Shown: positions 30,682-39,065 of the stretch, piece after piece
Numbering within the stretch: position 1 is the first letter of the stretch
Layout of the letters: each line of letters begins with the position of its first letter
NCBI RefSeq assembly: GCF_003202235.1
Contig: NZ_MASU01000010.1
Coordinates: forward strand, 1-64,000
Direction of reading: 5' to 3'
Origin: Prauserella flavalba
GTDB lineage: Bacteria > Actinomycetota > Actinomycetes > Mycobacteriales > Pseudonocardiaceae
DNA: 64,000 nt
The notes under the pieces: model-generated
Seen by the model: only the letters and a program-made list of their open reading frames with translations
What the model was told of the DNA's origin: nothing
Database searches by the model: none
Translations under genes and position numbers: made by a program

Positions 30682-32096
30682 CCGAAGCAGACGGCACCTG
30701 GTCCGACGAGGCGGAGTTCCTCGCCGCCGACGTGGAGGGCGCCGAGGGAGAGCCCGACGACGCCGCCGAGCTCGCGCAACCGGTGCTGGCCGTGGTGGGC
30801 AGGCCGAACGTGGGCAAGTCCACCCTGGTGAACCGGATCCTGGGCCGCCGTGAGGCCGTCGTGCAGGACGTGCCCGGGGTGACGCGCGACCGCGTCGCCT
30901 ACGACGCGCTGTGGAACGGGCGCCGGTTCACCGTCGTCGACACCGGCGGCTGGGAGCCCGGCGCCACCGGCCTGCAGGGCTCGGTCGCGGCACAGGCGGA
31001 GCTGGCGATGTCCACGTCGGACGCCGTGCTGCTCGTCGTCGACGCCACCGTGGGCGCGACGGCCACCGACGAGGCGGTCGCGAAGGTGCTGCGCCGTTCG
31101 AAGCGGCCCGTGCTGCTCGCGGCCAACAAGGTCGACGACGAGCGCCTGCTCGCCGAGGCCGCGTCGCTGTGGTCGCTCGGGCTCGGCGAGCCGCACGCGG
31201 TGAGCGCGCTGCACGGCCGCAGCTCCGGCGACCTGCTCGACGCGATCGTGAACGCGCTGCCCGAGGCGCCGAGGGACGCCGACCGTGCCGCGGGCGGGCC
31301 GCGTCGCGTCGCGCTCGTGGGCAAGCCGAACGTCGGCAAGTCCAGCCTGCTCAACAAGCTCACCGGCGAGGAGCGCGCGGTGGTGGACTCCGTCGCCGGT
31401 ACCACCGTCGACCCGGTCGACTCGCTGGTGGAGCTGGACGGGCAGCTGTGGCGCTTCGTCGACACGGCCGGCCTGCGCAAGCGCGTGCAGACCGCGAGCG
31501 GCATGGAGTACTACGCGTCCCTGCGCACCCGGACCGCGATCGACGCCGCCGAGGTGGTGATCGTGCTGCTGGATGCCAGCGAGCCGGTGTCGGAGCAGGA
31601 CCTGCGGGTGGTGACGCTGGTCGCCGAGGCGGGCCGCGCGCTGGTGCTGGCGTTCAACAAGTGGGACCTCGTGGACGAGGACCGGCGGCACCAGCTCGAC
31701 CGCGAGCTGGACCGGGGACTCGTGCGCGTGCCGTGGGCGGAGCGGGTCAACGTCTCCGCGCTCACCGGCCGCGCAGTCCGCAAGCTGGCGCCCGCGCTGC
31801 GCACGGCGCTCGCGTCGTGGGACCAGCGCGTGCCGACCGGGCAGCTCAACGGCTGGCTCTCCGACCTCGTGGCGGCCACCCCGCCGCCGGTGCGTGGGGG
31901 CAAGCAGCCGAAGGTGCTCTTCGCGACGCAGGCGGGGATCCGCCCGCCGACGCTCGTGCTGTTCACCACCGGTTTTCTGGAGGCCGGCTACCGGCGCTTC
32001 ATCGAGCGGAAGTTCCGGGAACGCTTCGGTTTCCAGGGCAGCCCGGTGCGGATCAACGTGCGCGTGCGCGAGAAGAAGCCCAAGAAGTCGCGTTAG
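30678..32096 (+). CDS. der: ribosome biogenesis GTPase Der (EngA)
   Basis: 472 aa with two tandem GTPase domains ([10 protein letters not shown] near 40 and [10 protein letters not shown] near 215) and a C-terminal KH-like domain. The N-terminal 30 residues are an acidic extension. ATG overlaps the acyltransferase gene. Acts in 50S subunit assembly. Last gene of the conserved core block; a repeat and an IS element follow directly. Confidence 0.97.
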   Translation: MTEADGTWSDEAEFLAADVEGAEGEPDDAAELAQPVLAVVGRPNVGKSTLVNRILGRREAVVQDVPGVTRDRVAYDALWNGRRFTVVDTGGWEPGATGLQGSVAAQAELAMSTSDAVLLVVDATVGATATDEAVAKVLRRSKRPVLLAANKVDDERLLAEAASLWSLGLGEPHAVSALHGRSSGDLLDAIVNALPEAPRDADRAAGGPRRVALVGKPNVGKSSLLNKLTGEERAVVDSVAGTTVDPVDSLVELDGQLWRFVDTAGLRKRVQTASGMEYYASLRTRTAIDAAEVVIVLLDASEPVSEQDLRVVTLVAEAGRALVLAFNKWDLVDEDRRHQLDRELDRGLVRVPWAERVNVSALTGRAVRKLAPALRTALASWDQRVPTGQLNGWLSDLVAATPPPVRGGKQPKVLFATQAGIRPPTLVLFTTGFLEAGYRRFIERKFRERFGFQGSPVRINVRVREKKPKKSR

Positions 32097-32107
32097 GCCC
32101 CCGTGCA

Positions 32108-32136
32108 GTGAAGGCCACCATGCCTGCGTTGACTGC
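32108..32136 (+). repeat. left part of palindromic repeat array A, cut by an IS
   Basis: GTGAAGGCCACCATGCCTGCG starting 12 bases past the der stop, followed by the IS element. The equivalent leading segment GTGAAGGCCACCACGTCTGCG precedes the intact repeat at 41428. With the IS removed, the two loci have the same composite layout. Confidence 0.75.
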
Positions 32137-32139
32137 AGT

Positions 32140-33059
32140 GAGCCTTTTTCATCCTTGGTGGTGGGGGTGGTGTTCGAGGGTGTGGATGGCTTTGGCGAGT
32201 GTGGTGACGTGGTGGGGGCTGCAGCGGACGCGGGTGAGGATGCGCCAGGCTTTGAGGGTGGCGAAGGCGCGTTCGCCGGGGGCGCGGACGCGGGCGAGGG
32301 CGGTGTTGGCTACGCGTTGGCCGGGGTTGAGTTCCCGGGTGGTGATGTGGCCGCCGCCCACGCGTTTGTAGGGGGTGATCACCCCGTCGGCGATGTGGTG
32401 GTAGCCGCTGTCGGCCAGCACGGTGATGCCGGCTTGGCGGCAGGCGTCGGGGATGTTGTGGTGGCGGGCTGCGGCGGTGTCGTTGACCGCTGCGGGTAGG
32501 CCGTCGGAGACCCAGAGCAGGGTGCCGCGCGGGTCGGTGAGTGCTTGCAGGTTGATGCCGTGGTGGCGGTGTTTGCCGGAGTAGAACGGTCGGTCGGCGG
32601 CGAGCCGGTCGGTGCGGATGACGCTGCCGTCGAGGATGGCGTAGTTGTCGCCGTGGCGGGACAGGCGCCGGAGTGCGTCGGTGAGGGTGGGTGCGCGGGC
32701 GGCGAGCAGGTGGACCGTTTCGCGGATGTAGCGGTACACGGTGGCGATCCCGATGCCGAATCCGGCGGCCAGCCGCGCGTAGGGGTCGCCGTTGCGCAGG
32801 TGGGCCAGCACCAGCAGGGCCTGCTGGCCGGCCGAGAGCCGACGCCAGCGGCTGCCGATCCGGCGGCGGTGGACGCGGACCACGGTGGCGACATACCGCA
32901 GGTGGGTGGTGGACAGGTCGATCGTGCCGGGATACAACAACACGCGAAGCTCCTGGTGGTCCTGGGTTGATCTTGGTCGACGATCCATCTACCAGGAGCT
33001 TCACTACGTTCGGCACACCAACACGCCAAACCACACAAAGATCAAGATGGAAAAGGCTC
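32140..33059 (-). mobile_element. IS5-like insertion sequence, 920 bp
   Basis: Ends are imperfect inverted repeats: GAGCCTTTTTCATCCTTG on the left and, read inward from the right, GAGCCTTTTCCATCTTG. The bases AGT flank both sides (32137-32139 and 33060-33062) and fit a 3-bp target duplication. The element carries one transposase gene. It has split a palindromic repeat between der and the peptide synthetase gene. Confidence 0.85.
32149..32988 (-). CDS. IS5-like DDE transposase
   Basis: 279 aa. An N-terminal helix-turn-helix (LSAGQQALLVLAHLRNGDPY, then ARLAAGFGIGIATVYRYIRE) is followed by an RNase-H-like core with acidic residues in ILDGSVIRTD, VLADSGYHH and RAPGERAFATLK. It matches the HTH_Tnp_4/DDE_Tnp_4 type of IS5-related elements. 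The frame is intact, so the element may still be active. The exact start is uncertain; the ATG at 32988 is the longest that stays inside the IS. Confidence 0.88.
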   Translation of the reverse strand: MDRRPRSTQDHQELRVLLYPGTIDLSTTHLRYVATVVRVHRRRIGSRWRRLSAGQQALLVLAHLRNGDPYARLAAGFGIGIATVYRYIRETVHLLAARAPTLTDALRRLSRHGDNYAILDGSVIRTDRLAADRPFYSGKHRHHGINLQALTDPRGTLLWVSDGLPAAVNDTAAARHHNIPDACRQAGITVLADSGYHHIADGVITPYKRVGGGHITTRELNPGQRVANTALARVRAPGERAFATLKAWRILTRVRCSPHHVTTLAKAIHTLEHHPHHQG

Positions 33060-33108
33060 AGTGAAGGCCACCTTCACTGCGTTGAACGCAGTGAAGGTGG
33101 CCTTCACT
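33060..33108. repeat. nested palindromic repeat, copy A
   Basis: A perfect 49-bp palindrome: arm AGTGAAGGCCACCTTCACT, centre GCGTTGAACGC, then the reverse complement of the arm. Each arm is itself a hairpin (GTGAAGG-CCA-CCTTCAC), so the element can fold as one long stem or two short ones. It is the right part of the array cut by the IS. Identical in sequence to 41461-41509. Confidence 0.9.
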
Positions 33109-33156
33109 GCATGAGGCGACGCGACACCGGTCGGCAACCTGCCGTTCACCGTCGGG

Positions 33157-33162
33157 TATTCT
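33157..33162 (+). promoter_or_regulatory. possible -10 element of the synthetase operon
   Basis: TATTCT 62 bases before the synthetase start. No good -35 at standard spacing was found, so this is a weak suggestion. Confidence 0.25.
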
Positions 33163-33183
33163 GGTCGGCCGGAAATGGGGCGC

Positions 33184-33208
33184 CTCATCCGGAGCCGACC
33201 CGGATGAG
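33184..33208. promoter_or_regulatory. perfect inverted repeat in the synthetase leader
   Basis: CTCATCCGG-AGCCGAC-CCGGATGAG, 9-bp arms and a 7-base spacer, ending 15 bases before the GTG start. It could be an operator or an RNA hairpin affecting translation initiation. The divergently placed regulators of this region (TetR, ROK) are several kb away. Confidence 0.5.
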
Positions 33209-33223
33209 CCGCTGTGAGGCCGT

Positions 33224-36200
33224 GTGACACTCGCGATCGACACCGCCCCGGCCCACGCCACCCCCACCGCGGGCAGGGCGCTGTTCTGGTCCGGTCTCGC
33301 CCCGAGTGAGCGGACGCTGCTGGACATCCTGGCCGAGACCGCGGCGCGCCATCCCGGCGCGCCCGCCCTCGACGACGGCACGCAGACGCTGACGTACCGG
33401 CAGCTCGCCGAGGAGATCGACACCGTGCGCGGCATGCTCGCCGCGCAGGGCATCGGCCGCGGTGACCGCGTCGGCGTCCGGGTCTCGTCGGGCACCGCGG
33501 AGCTGTACGTCGCGATCCTCGCGGTGCTCTCGCTCGGCGCCGCCTACGTGCCGGTGGACGCCGACGACCCCGCCGAGCGGGCCGAGCTCGTGTTCGGGGA
33601 GGCCGGGGTGTGTGCCGTGCTCGGCGACGGCGGCGCGCTCACGCTGCGCGGCACTCCGCGCGGCGGGACGGGCGCGCCCGCGCCCGGCGACGACGCCTGG
33701 ATCATCTTCACCTCCGGGTCCACGGGCAAGCCCAAGGGCGTCGCCGTGAGCCACGCGAGCGCGGCCGCGTTCGTCGACGCCGAGGCCGGGCTGTTCCTCG
33801 CCGACGAGCCGCTCGGGCCCGGCGACCGGGTGCTGGCCGGGCTGTCGGTGGCGTTCGACGCCTCGTGCGAGGAGATGTGGCTGGCGTGGCGGCACGGCGC
33901 GTGCCTGGTTCCCGCGCCGAGGGCGCTCGTGCGCACCGGTGTGGACCTCGGCCCGTGGCTGGTGGAGCGGCGGATCACCGTCGTGTCGACCGTGCCGACG
34001 CTCGCTGCGCTGTGGCCAGCCGACGCCCTCGAGGACGTCCGGCTGCTGATCTTCGGCGGCGAGGCGTGCCCGCCGGAGCTGGCCGAGCGCGTGGCCGTCG
34101 AGGGCCGCGAGGTCTGGAACACCTACGGTCCCACCGAGGCGACGGTCGTGGCGTGCGCGGCGCCGCTCACCGGCGAGGGCCCGGTGCGGATCGGTTTGCC
34201 GCTCGCGGGCTGGCAGCTCGCCGTCGTCGACGACGCGGGCAGGCCGGTGGCGATGGGCGAGTCCGGCGAGCTGGTGATCGGCGGGGTGGGCCTCGCGCGC
34301 TACCTTGACGCGGCCAAGGACGCCGAGAAGTTCGCGCCGCTGCCCGCGCTCGGCTGGCAGCGCGCGTACCGCAGCGGCGACCTCGTGCGCGCGGAGCCGG
34401 AGGGCCTGCTGTTCCTCGGCAGGGCCGACGAACAGATCAAGCTCGGTGGCCGCCGGATCGAGCTCGGCGAGGTGGACGCCGCGCTGCAGGCGCTGCCCGG
34501 CGTCGCGGGCGGAGCGGCCGCGATCCGCACCACCAAGGCGGGCAACCAGATCCTCGTCGGCTACGTCGTGCCCCGCGAGGGCTTCGACCACGACGGCGCC
34601 GTGTCGCGCCTGCGGGAGCAGCTGCCCGCCGCGCTTGTGCCGCTGCTCGCCGTGGTCGGCGACCTGCCGACGCGGACCTCGGGCAAGGTCGACCGCGCCG
34701 CGCTGCCGTGGCCACTGTCCACCGTGGACGCGCCGGGGTCGTTGTCCCCGACGGAGTCCTGGCTCGCCGAGGCGTGGGGCGAGATCCTCGGTGTGGCCGT
34801 GACCGATCCCTCCGCCGACTTCTTCCGCAACGGCGGGGGCAGCCTCACCGCGGCGCAGCTCGTCTCCCGCATCCGCACGCGGCACCCCACGGTGTCGGTC
34901 ACCGACGTGTACCGGCACCCGCGCCTCGGCGAGCTCGCCGCACTGCTGGACGGGCTCGGCGACGCGACCACCAGCACCCGGGCGGTGGTGCCGACCCGGC
35001 GCCGCACGGGTCTGGCGCAGACGCTGTTCCTGCTGCCGTTGTTCACCCTCACCGGGCTGCGCTGGACCACGATCGCCGCCGCGGTGTCGACGGTGCTCGC
35101 GGGCTGGGCCGGGCTCGCGTGGGCGCCCTCGGTGCCGTGGTGGGCGCTCGCCGCGGCGTGGCTCGTGTTGTTCAGCCCGGCAGGGCGGATCGCCCTCGCG
35201 GCGGGCGGCGCGCGGCTGCTGCTGCGCGGTGTGCGCCCCGGCACCCATCCGCGCGGCGGACGGGTGCACCTGCGGCTGTGGGCCGCCGAACGGCTCGCCG
35301 ACGCCAGCGGTGCCAACGCCCTCGCGGGCGCGTCGTGGATGACGCACTACGCGCGCGCACTGGGCGCCAAGGTCGGCCGTGACGTCGACCTGCACTCCCC
35401 GCCGCCGGTGACCGGGCTGCTGAAGCTGGGCAGGGGAGCGGCCGTGGAACCGGAGACCGACCTCTCCGGCTACTGGGTCGACGGCGACGTCGTGCACATC
35501 GGCAAGATCCGCGTCGGCGCCGGCGCGCGCGTCGGGGCGAGGAGCACCCTGCTGCCAGGGGCGCGCGTCGGCAAGCACGCCGAGATCGCGGCCGGTTCCA
35601 CCGTCCTGGGCAGCGTGCCGGCGGGGCAGCGCTGGGCGGGCTCGCCCGCGCGCCGCGAGGGCAAGGCGAGCAGGCAGTGGCCGCCGGGCGCGCCGCCCCG
35701 CTCGCGCCGGTGGGCCGCCGGCTACGGCCTCACCTCGGTGCTGCTGGGGCTGCTCCCGGCGCTCGCGGCGGTGCCCGCGCTCGCGGTGCTCGGCGCCGCG
35801 GTCGCGGGCCGCGCGCCCGGGCCCGCGCTCGGCGCCGCGCTGGCCGCCGTTCCCGTCGCGACCCTCGCCTACCTCGTGGCGTACGCGCTGCTCGTGCTCG
35901 GCGGCGTGCGGGCACTCGGGATCGGCCTGCGCGAGGGCTACCACCCGGTGCACAGCCGCGGCGCCTGGCAGGTGTGGGCCACCGAGCGGCTCATGGACTC
36001 CGCGCGGGCGGGACTGTTCCCCTTGTACGCCAGCCTGTTCACCCCCGTGTGGCTGCGCCTGCTCGGCGCGAGGGTCGGCCGCGGCGTCGAGGCGTCCACC
36101 GTGCTCGCGGTGCCGAAGATGACCAAGATCGACAGCGGGGCCTTCCTCGCCGACGACACGATGGTGGCCACCTACGAGCTCGGCCACGGCTGGCTGCACG

Positions 36201-37084
36201 TGGCCCCCGCGCGCATCGGCAAGCAGGCGTTCCTCGGCAACTCCGGCATGACCGCGCCCGGGCGGTCGGTACCCAAGCGCGGGCTGGTCGGGGTGCTGTC
36301 GTCCACACCGCCGAAGGCGAAGAAGGGCTCGTCGTGGCTCGGGATGCCGCCGATGCCGCTGCGCCGGTCGGTGGAGGACGCCGACACCAGCCGCACGTTC
36401 GACCCGCCGGCCAGGCTGCGGGTCGCGCGGGCGGTCGTGGAGCTGTGCCGCGTGGTGCCGGTGATGTGCGGGGTCGCGCTGGCGGTGCTCGTGGTCGGCG
36501 CGCTCGTCGCGCTGATGGCGAGTATGGGGCCCGGCGTGGCCGCGCTGTTGTCCGGCGGCGTTCTGCTCGCGGCGGGCGTCCTCGCCGCCGCGACCGCGAC
36601 CGTCGCGAAATGGGTACTGGTGGGCCGGTTCCGCGCGTCAGAGCGGCCACTGTGGAGCTCGTTCGTGTGGCGCGCGGAGCTGGCCGACACCTTCGTGGAG
36701 GTGCTCGCCGTGCCGTGGCTCGTCGGCTCGCTTGGCGGTACCCCGCTGCTGCCGGCGTGGCTGCGGAGCATGGGCGCGCGGATCGGGCGCGGGGCGTGGG
36801 TGGAGACGTACTGGCTGCCCGAGTCCGACCTCGTCCGCATCGGCGACGGCGCGACCGTCAACCGGGGTTGTGTGGTGCAGACCCACCTGTTCCATGATCG
36901 GATCATGAGCATGGACACGGTGGTGCTCGACGAGGGCGCGACGCTCGGCCCGCACGGCATCGTGCTGCCCGGCGCCGGCATCGGCGCCCGCACGACGATC
37001 GGCCCCGGCTCGCTGGTGACGCGGGGCGACGTGGTGCCGGCCGGCACGCGGTGGCAGGGCAACGCCATCGCCGCCTGGCGGTGA
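33224..37084 (+). CDS. Pls/PosA-type non-ribosomal peptide synthetase with membrane terminal domain
   Basis: 1286 aa. The adenylation domain (about 25-505) has all core motifs: IIFTSGSTGKPKGVAVSH, FDASCEEMW, NTYGPTEATVVA, YRSGDLVR, GRADEQIKLGGRRIELGEVD and TSGKVDRAALP. The carrier domain has GGGSLTAAQL with the phosphopantetheine Ser at 540. The rest is not a normal condensation/thioesterase module: three pairs of membrane helices (near 595-665, 825-910, 1085-1145) alternate with soluble left-handed beta-helix-like parts (GARVGARSTLLPGARVGKHA; IGDGATVNRGCVVQTHLFHD). This is the layout of epsilon-poly-lysine synthetase and PosA-like homopolymer synthetases. Specificity positions read D-A-E for the first three pocket residues; the amino acid is not predicted. 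Followed after 4 bases by an M1 peptidase. Confidence 0.9.
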   Translation: MTLAIDTAPAHATPTAGRALFWSGLAPSERTLLDILAETAARHPGAPALDDGTQTLTYRQLAEEIDTVRGMLAAQGIGRGDRVGVRVSSGTAELYVAILAVLSLGAAYVPVDADDPAERAELVFGEAGVCAVLGDGGALTLRGTPRGGTGAPAPGDDAWIIFTSGSTGKPKGVAVSHASAAAFVDAEAGLFLADEPLGPGDRVLAGLSVAFDASCEEMWLAWRHGACLVPAPRALVRTGVDLGPWLVERRITVVSTVPTLAALWPADALEDVRLLIFGGEACPPELAERVAVEGREVWNTYGPTEATVVACAAPLTGEGPVRIGLPLAGWQLAVVDDAGRPVAMGESGELVIGGVGLARYLDAAKDAEKFAPLPALGWQRAYRSGDLVRAEPEGLLFLGRADEQIKLGGRRIELGEVDAALQALPGVAGGAAAIRTTKAGNQILVGYVVPREGFDHDGAVSRLREQLPAALVPLLAVVGDLPTRTSGKVDRAALPWPLSTVDAPGSLSPTESWLAEAWGEILGVAVTDPSADFFRNGGGSLTAAQLVSRIRTRHPTVSVTDVYRHPRLGELAALLDGLGDATTSTRAVVPTRRRTGLAQTLFLLPLFTLTGLRWTTIAAAVSTVLAGWAGLAWAPSVPWWALAAAWLVLFSPAGRIALAAGGARLLLRGVRPGTHPRGGRVHLRLWAAERLADASGANALAGASWMTHYARALGAKVGRDVDLHSPPPVTGLLKLGRGAAVEPETDLSGYWVDGDVVHIGKIRVGAGARVGARSTLLPGARVGKHAEIAAGSTVLGSVPAGQRWAGSPARREGKASRQWPPGAPPRSRRWAAGYGLTSVLLGLLPALAAVPALAVLGAAVAGRAPGPALGAALAAVPVATLAYLVAYALLVLGGVRALGIGLREGYHPVHSRGAWQVWATERLMDSARAGLFPLYASLFTPVWLRLLGARVGRGVEASTVLAVPKMTKIDSGAFLADDTMVATYELGHGWLHVAPARIGKQAFLGNSGMTAPGRSVPKRGLVGVLSSTPPKAKKGSSWLGMPPMPLRRSVEDADTSRTFDPPARLRVARAVVELCRVVPVMCGVALAVLVVGALVALMASMGPGVAALLSGGVLLAAGVLAAATATVAKWVLVGRFRASERPLWSSFVWRAELADTFVEVLAVPWLVGSLGGTPLLPAWLRSMGARIGRGAWVETYWLPESDLVRIGDGATVNRGCVVQTHLFHDRIMSMDTVVLDEGATLGPHGIVLPGAGIGARTTIGPGSLVTRGDVVPAGTRWQGNAIAAWR

Positions 37085-37088
37085 CGCC

Positions 37089-38396
37089 GTGGTGAGGAGG
37101 TCGGCGCCGGCCGCGGGCGCGAGGACATCGGGCGACGCGTACCTGCCCGAGCACGGCAACGGCGGCTACCGCGTCCGGCACTACGACCTCGAGCTCGACT
37201 ACCGGATCGGCGCCAACCGGCTCTCCGGCAGAGCCCGCATCGACGCCGTCGCGACCCAGGCGCTGTCCCGGTTCAGCCTCGACCTCGCGGGCCTGAAGGT
37301 CGGCAGGGTGTTGGTGGGCGGCAGGCCCGCGCGGTACGCGCACCGCGGCCACAAGCTCGCCATCACGCCCGCCCGGTCGCTCGCCGACGGTGAGGAGTTC
37401 ACCGTCGAGGTCCGCTACTCCGGCAACCCGCGCCCGCTCGCGTCGCGGTACTGGGACGAGATCGGCTGGGACGAGCTGAGCGACGGCGTGCTCGTCGCCG
37501 CGCAGCCCATCGGCGCGCCGTCGTGGTTCCCGTGCGACGACCACCCGTCCGCCAAGGCGACCTACCGCGTGGCGCTGACGACGGCGTCGGCGTACTCGGT
37601 GTACGTGACGGGCACGCCGGTGTCGCGGCAGCGGTCCGCGAGCACCACGACGTGGGTCTACGAGCAGCACGCGCCGACCGCCACGTACCTGATGAGCGTG
37701 CAGATCGGCCGCTACACCGAACTGGAGCCCGGGCCGGGGCAGCGGCTCGCCGTGCCCCCGAGGCTGCAAGCCCGCGCGGAGGCCGACTTCGCCCGGCAGC
37801 CGAGGATGCTGGAGGTGCTGGCGGACCTGTTCGGCCCGTACCCGTTCGCCGAGTACGTCGTGGTGGTCACCGACGACGACCTCGACGATCCGGTGGAGGC
37901 GCAGGGCATGGCCGTGTTCGGCGCCAACCACGTCGACGGCGGGCGCACCCACGAGCGGCTTGTCGTGCACGAGCTGGCGCACCAGTGGTTCGGCAACAGC
38001 CTCACCGTCGCCGGCTGGCGGCACATCTGGCTGAACGAGGGCTTCGCGACCTACGCGGAATGGCTGTGGTCGCAGGCGTCGGGCGGGCGGCCGGCCGGCG
38101 AGCACGCGCGGTACTGGCGCGGGGTGCTCGCGGAGCGGCCGGGGCTGCGGCTCGCCGATCCCGGTGTGGCCGGGATGTTCGACGAGGGCGTGTACAAGAA
38201 GGGCGCGCTGCTGCTGCACGCGCTGCGCGGCGAACTCGGCGACGAGACCTTTTTCGGGTTGCTGCGCGCGTGGACGGACACCCACCGGCACGCGACGGTG
38301 ACCACGGAGCAGTTCACCGCACTGGCCGCCCGCCACGCCGCCCGCCCCCTGGACGCCTTCTTCACCACCTGGCTGGAGGAAACCGCTCTGCCCTAG
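37089..38396 (+). CDS. M1 family zinc metallopeptidase
   Basis: 435 aa, shorter than full-length aminopeptidase N (about 850). The zinc site is H294, E295, H298 and E317 (HELAHQWFGN, then LNEGFATYAEW). The substrate-end motif GxMEN of classic aminopeptidases is replaced by QGMAVFGANH. The gene lies 4 bases after the peptide synthetase in the same direction, and the two are probably co-transcribed. A role in trimming or degrading the synthetase product, or in self-protection, is an inference. Confidence 0.92.
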   Translation: MVRRSAPAAGARTSGDAYLPEHGNGGYRVRHYDLELDYRIGANRLSGRARIDAVATQALSRFSLDLAGLKVGRVLVGGRPARYAHRGHKLAITPARSLADGEEFTVEVRYSGNPRPLASRYWDEIGWDELSDGVLVAAQPIGAPSWFPCDDHPSAKATYRVALTTASAYSVYVTGTPVSRQRSASTTTWVYEQHAPTATYLMSVQIGRYTELEPGPGQRLAVPPRLQARAEADFARQPRMLEVLADLFGPYPFAEYVVVVTDDDLDDPVEAQGMAVFGANHVDGGRTHERLVVHELAHQWFGNSLTVAGWRHIWLNEGFATYAEWLWSQASGGRPAGEHARYWRGVLAERPGLRLADPGVAGMFDEGVYKKGALLLHALRGELGDETFFGLLRAWTDTHRHATVTTEQFTALAARHAARPLDAFFTTWLEETALP

Positions 38397-38441
38397 GACG
38401 CCTCTCCCCCCACCACCCAAACGGAGACGCTGCGCCTAGGG
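38391..38441. terminator. bidirectional terminator between convergent genes
   Basis: CCCTAGG (38391-38397) pairs with CCTAGGG (38435-38441), with an inner TCTCC/GGAGA pairing. The stop codons of both convergent genes (M1 peptidase TAG, TetR TAG on the other strand) lie inside the CCTAGG arms. Confidence 0.5.
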
Positions 38442-39056
38442 GCCGGTGAGGGTCGCCGTGGCGATGCGCACGATCTCGGCGATCACGTCGTCCAGCGGGA
38501 TGCGGTGGTCGCCGACCGCCCAGTGGTAGACCAGTTCGTTGACGGCGCCGATCAGCGCGACCGCGCTGAGATGGAAGTCGCGCGACATGGCCTCCCCGTG
38601 CTCGACGGCGCGGCGCGCCTCGGCGACGAGGAACGCCACCCACCGCTCGCGCCACGCGAGCCGGTGCCGCTCCACGGACTCGCTGACGCCCACGATCTCC
38701 ACATAGGACAGTCGCGCCCAGCGGCGATCCTCGGCGGTGGTGGTGATGTAGGCACGCACGGCGAGCTCGATCCGCAGCGCCAGCGGCTCGTTCTCCGCGC
38801 GGGCGAACGCGTCGGCAACGGCCCTCATCGCGCGTTCCAGCACCAGGTCGTGCAAAGCCGTCAGCAATGCCTCGCGTCCGGTGAACTCCTCGTAGAAGTT
38901 CCGCGTGGACACTCCGGCCGCCGAGCACAGGCGCTCGATCGAGGTCGCCAGGTAGCCCTCGGTACCGAACAGTTCCAGCCCGGCGTCCAGCAGGCGCTGC
39001 CTGCGCTCTGCTCTGCGATCGGCCGCCGTCCGGCCCCCGTAGACGCGATCGGGCAT
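38436..39056 (-). CDS. TetR family transcriptional regulator
   Basis: 206 aa. N-terminal HTH: RRQRLLDAGLELFGTEGY, then SIERLCSAAGVSTRNFYEEF. The C-terminal ligand domain is unassigned. It lies 9 bases downstream of the ROK regulator and in the same direction, so the two are likely an operon. The target is unknown; the convergent synthetase/peptidase pair is one possibility. Confidence 0.93.
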   Translation of the reverse strand: MPDRVYGGRTAADRRAERRQRLLDAGLELFGTEGYLATSIERLCSAAGVSTRNFYEEFTGREALLTALHDLVLERAMRAVADAFARAENEPLALRIELAVRAYITTTAEDRRWARLSYVEIVGVSESVERHRLAWRERWVAFLVAEARRAVEHGEAMSRDFHLSAVALIGAVNELVYHWAVGDHRIPLDDVIAEIVRIATATLTGP

Positions 39057-39065
39057 CTTCCCAGG

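Noticed and set aside
32093-33038. Alternative longer frames across the IS5-like element
   Set aside because: They are His/Pro/Arg-rich shadows or extend into the flanking repeat; the 279-aa frame carries the DDE motifs.
33185-36199. 1004-residue open frame on the minus strand under the peptide synthetase
   Set aside because: His/Arg/Gly-rich composition without domains; the plus strand encodes complete adenylation and carrier motifs.
33224-37084. Firm assignment as epsilon-poly-lysine synthetase
   Set aside because: The architecture fits, but the substrate pocket cannot be fully read or compared here; many related synthetases make other products.
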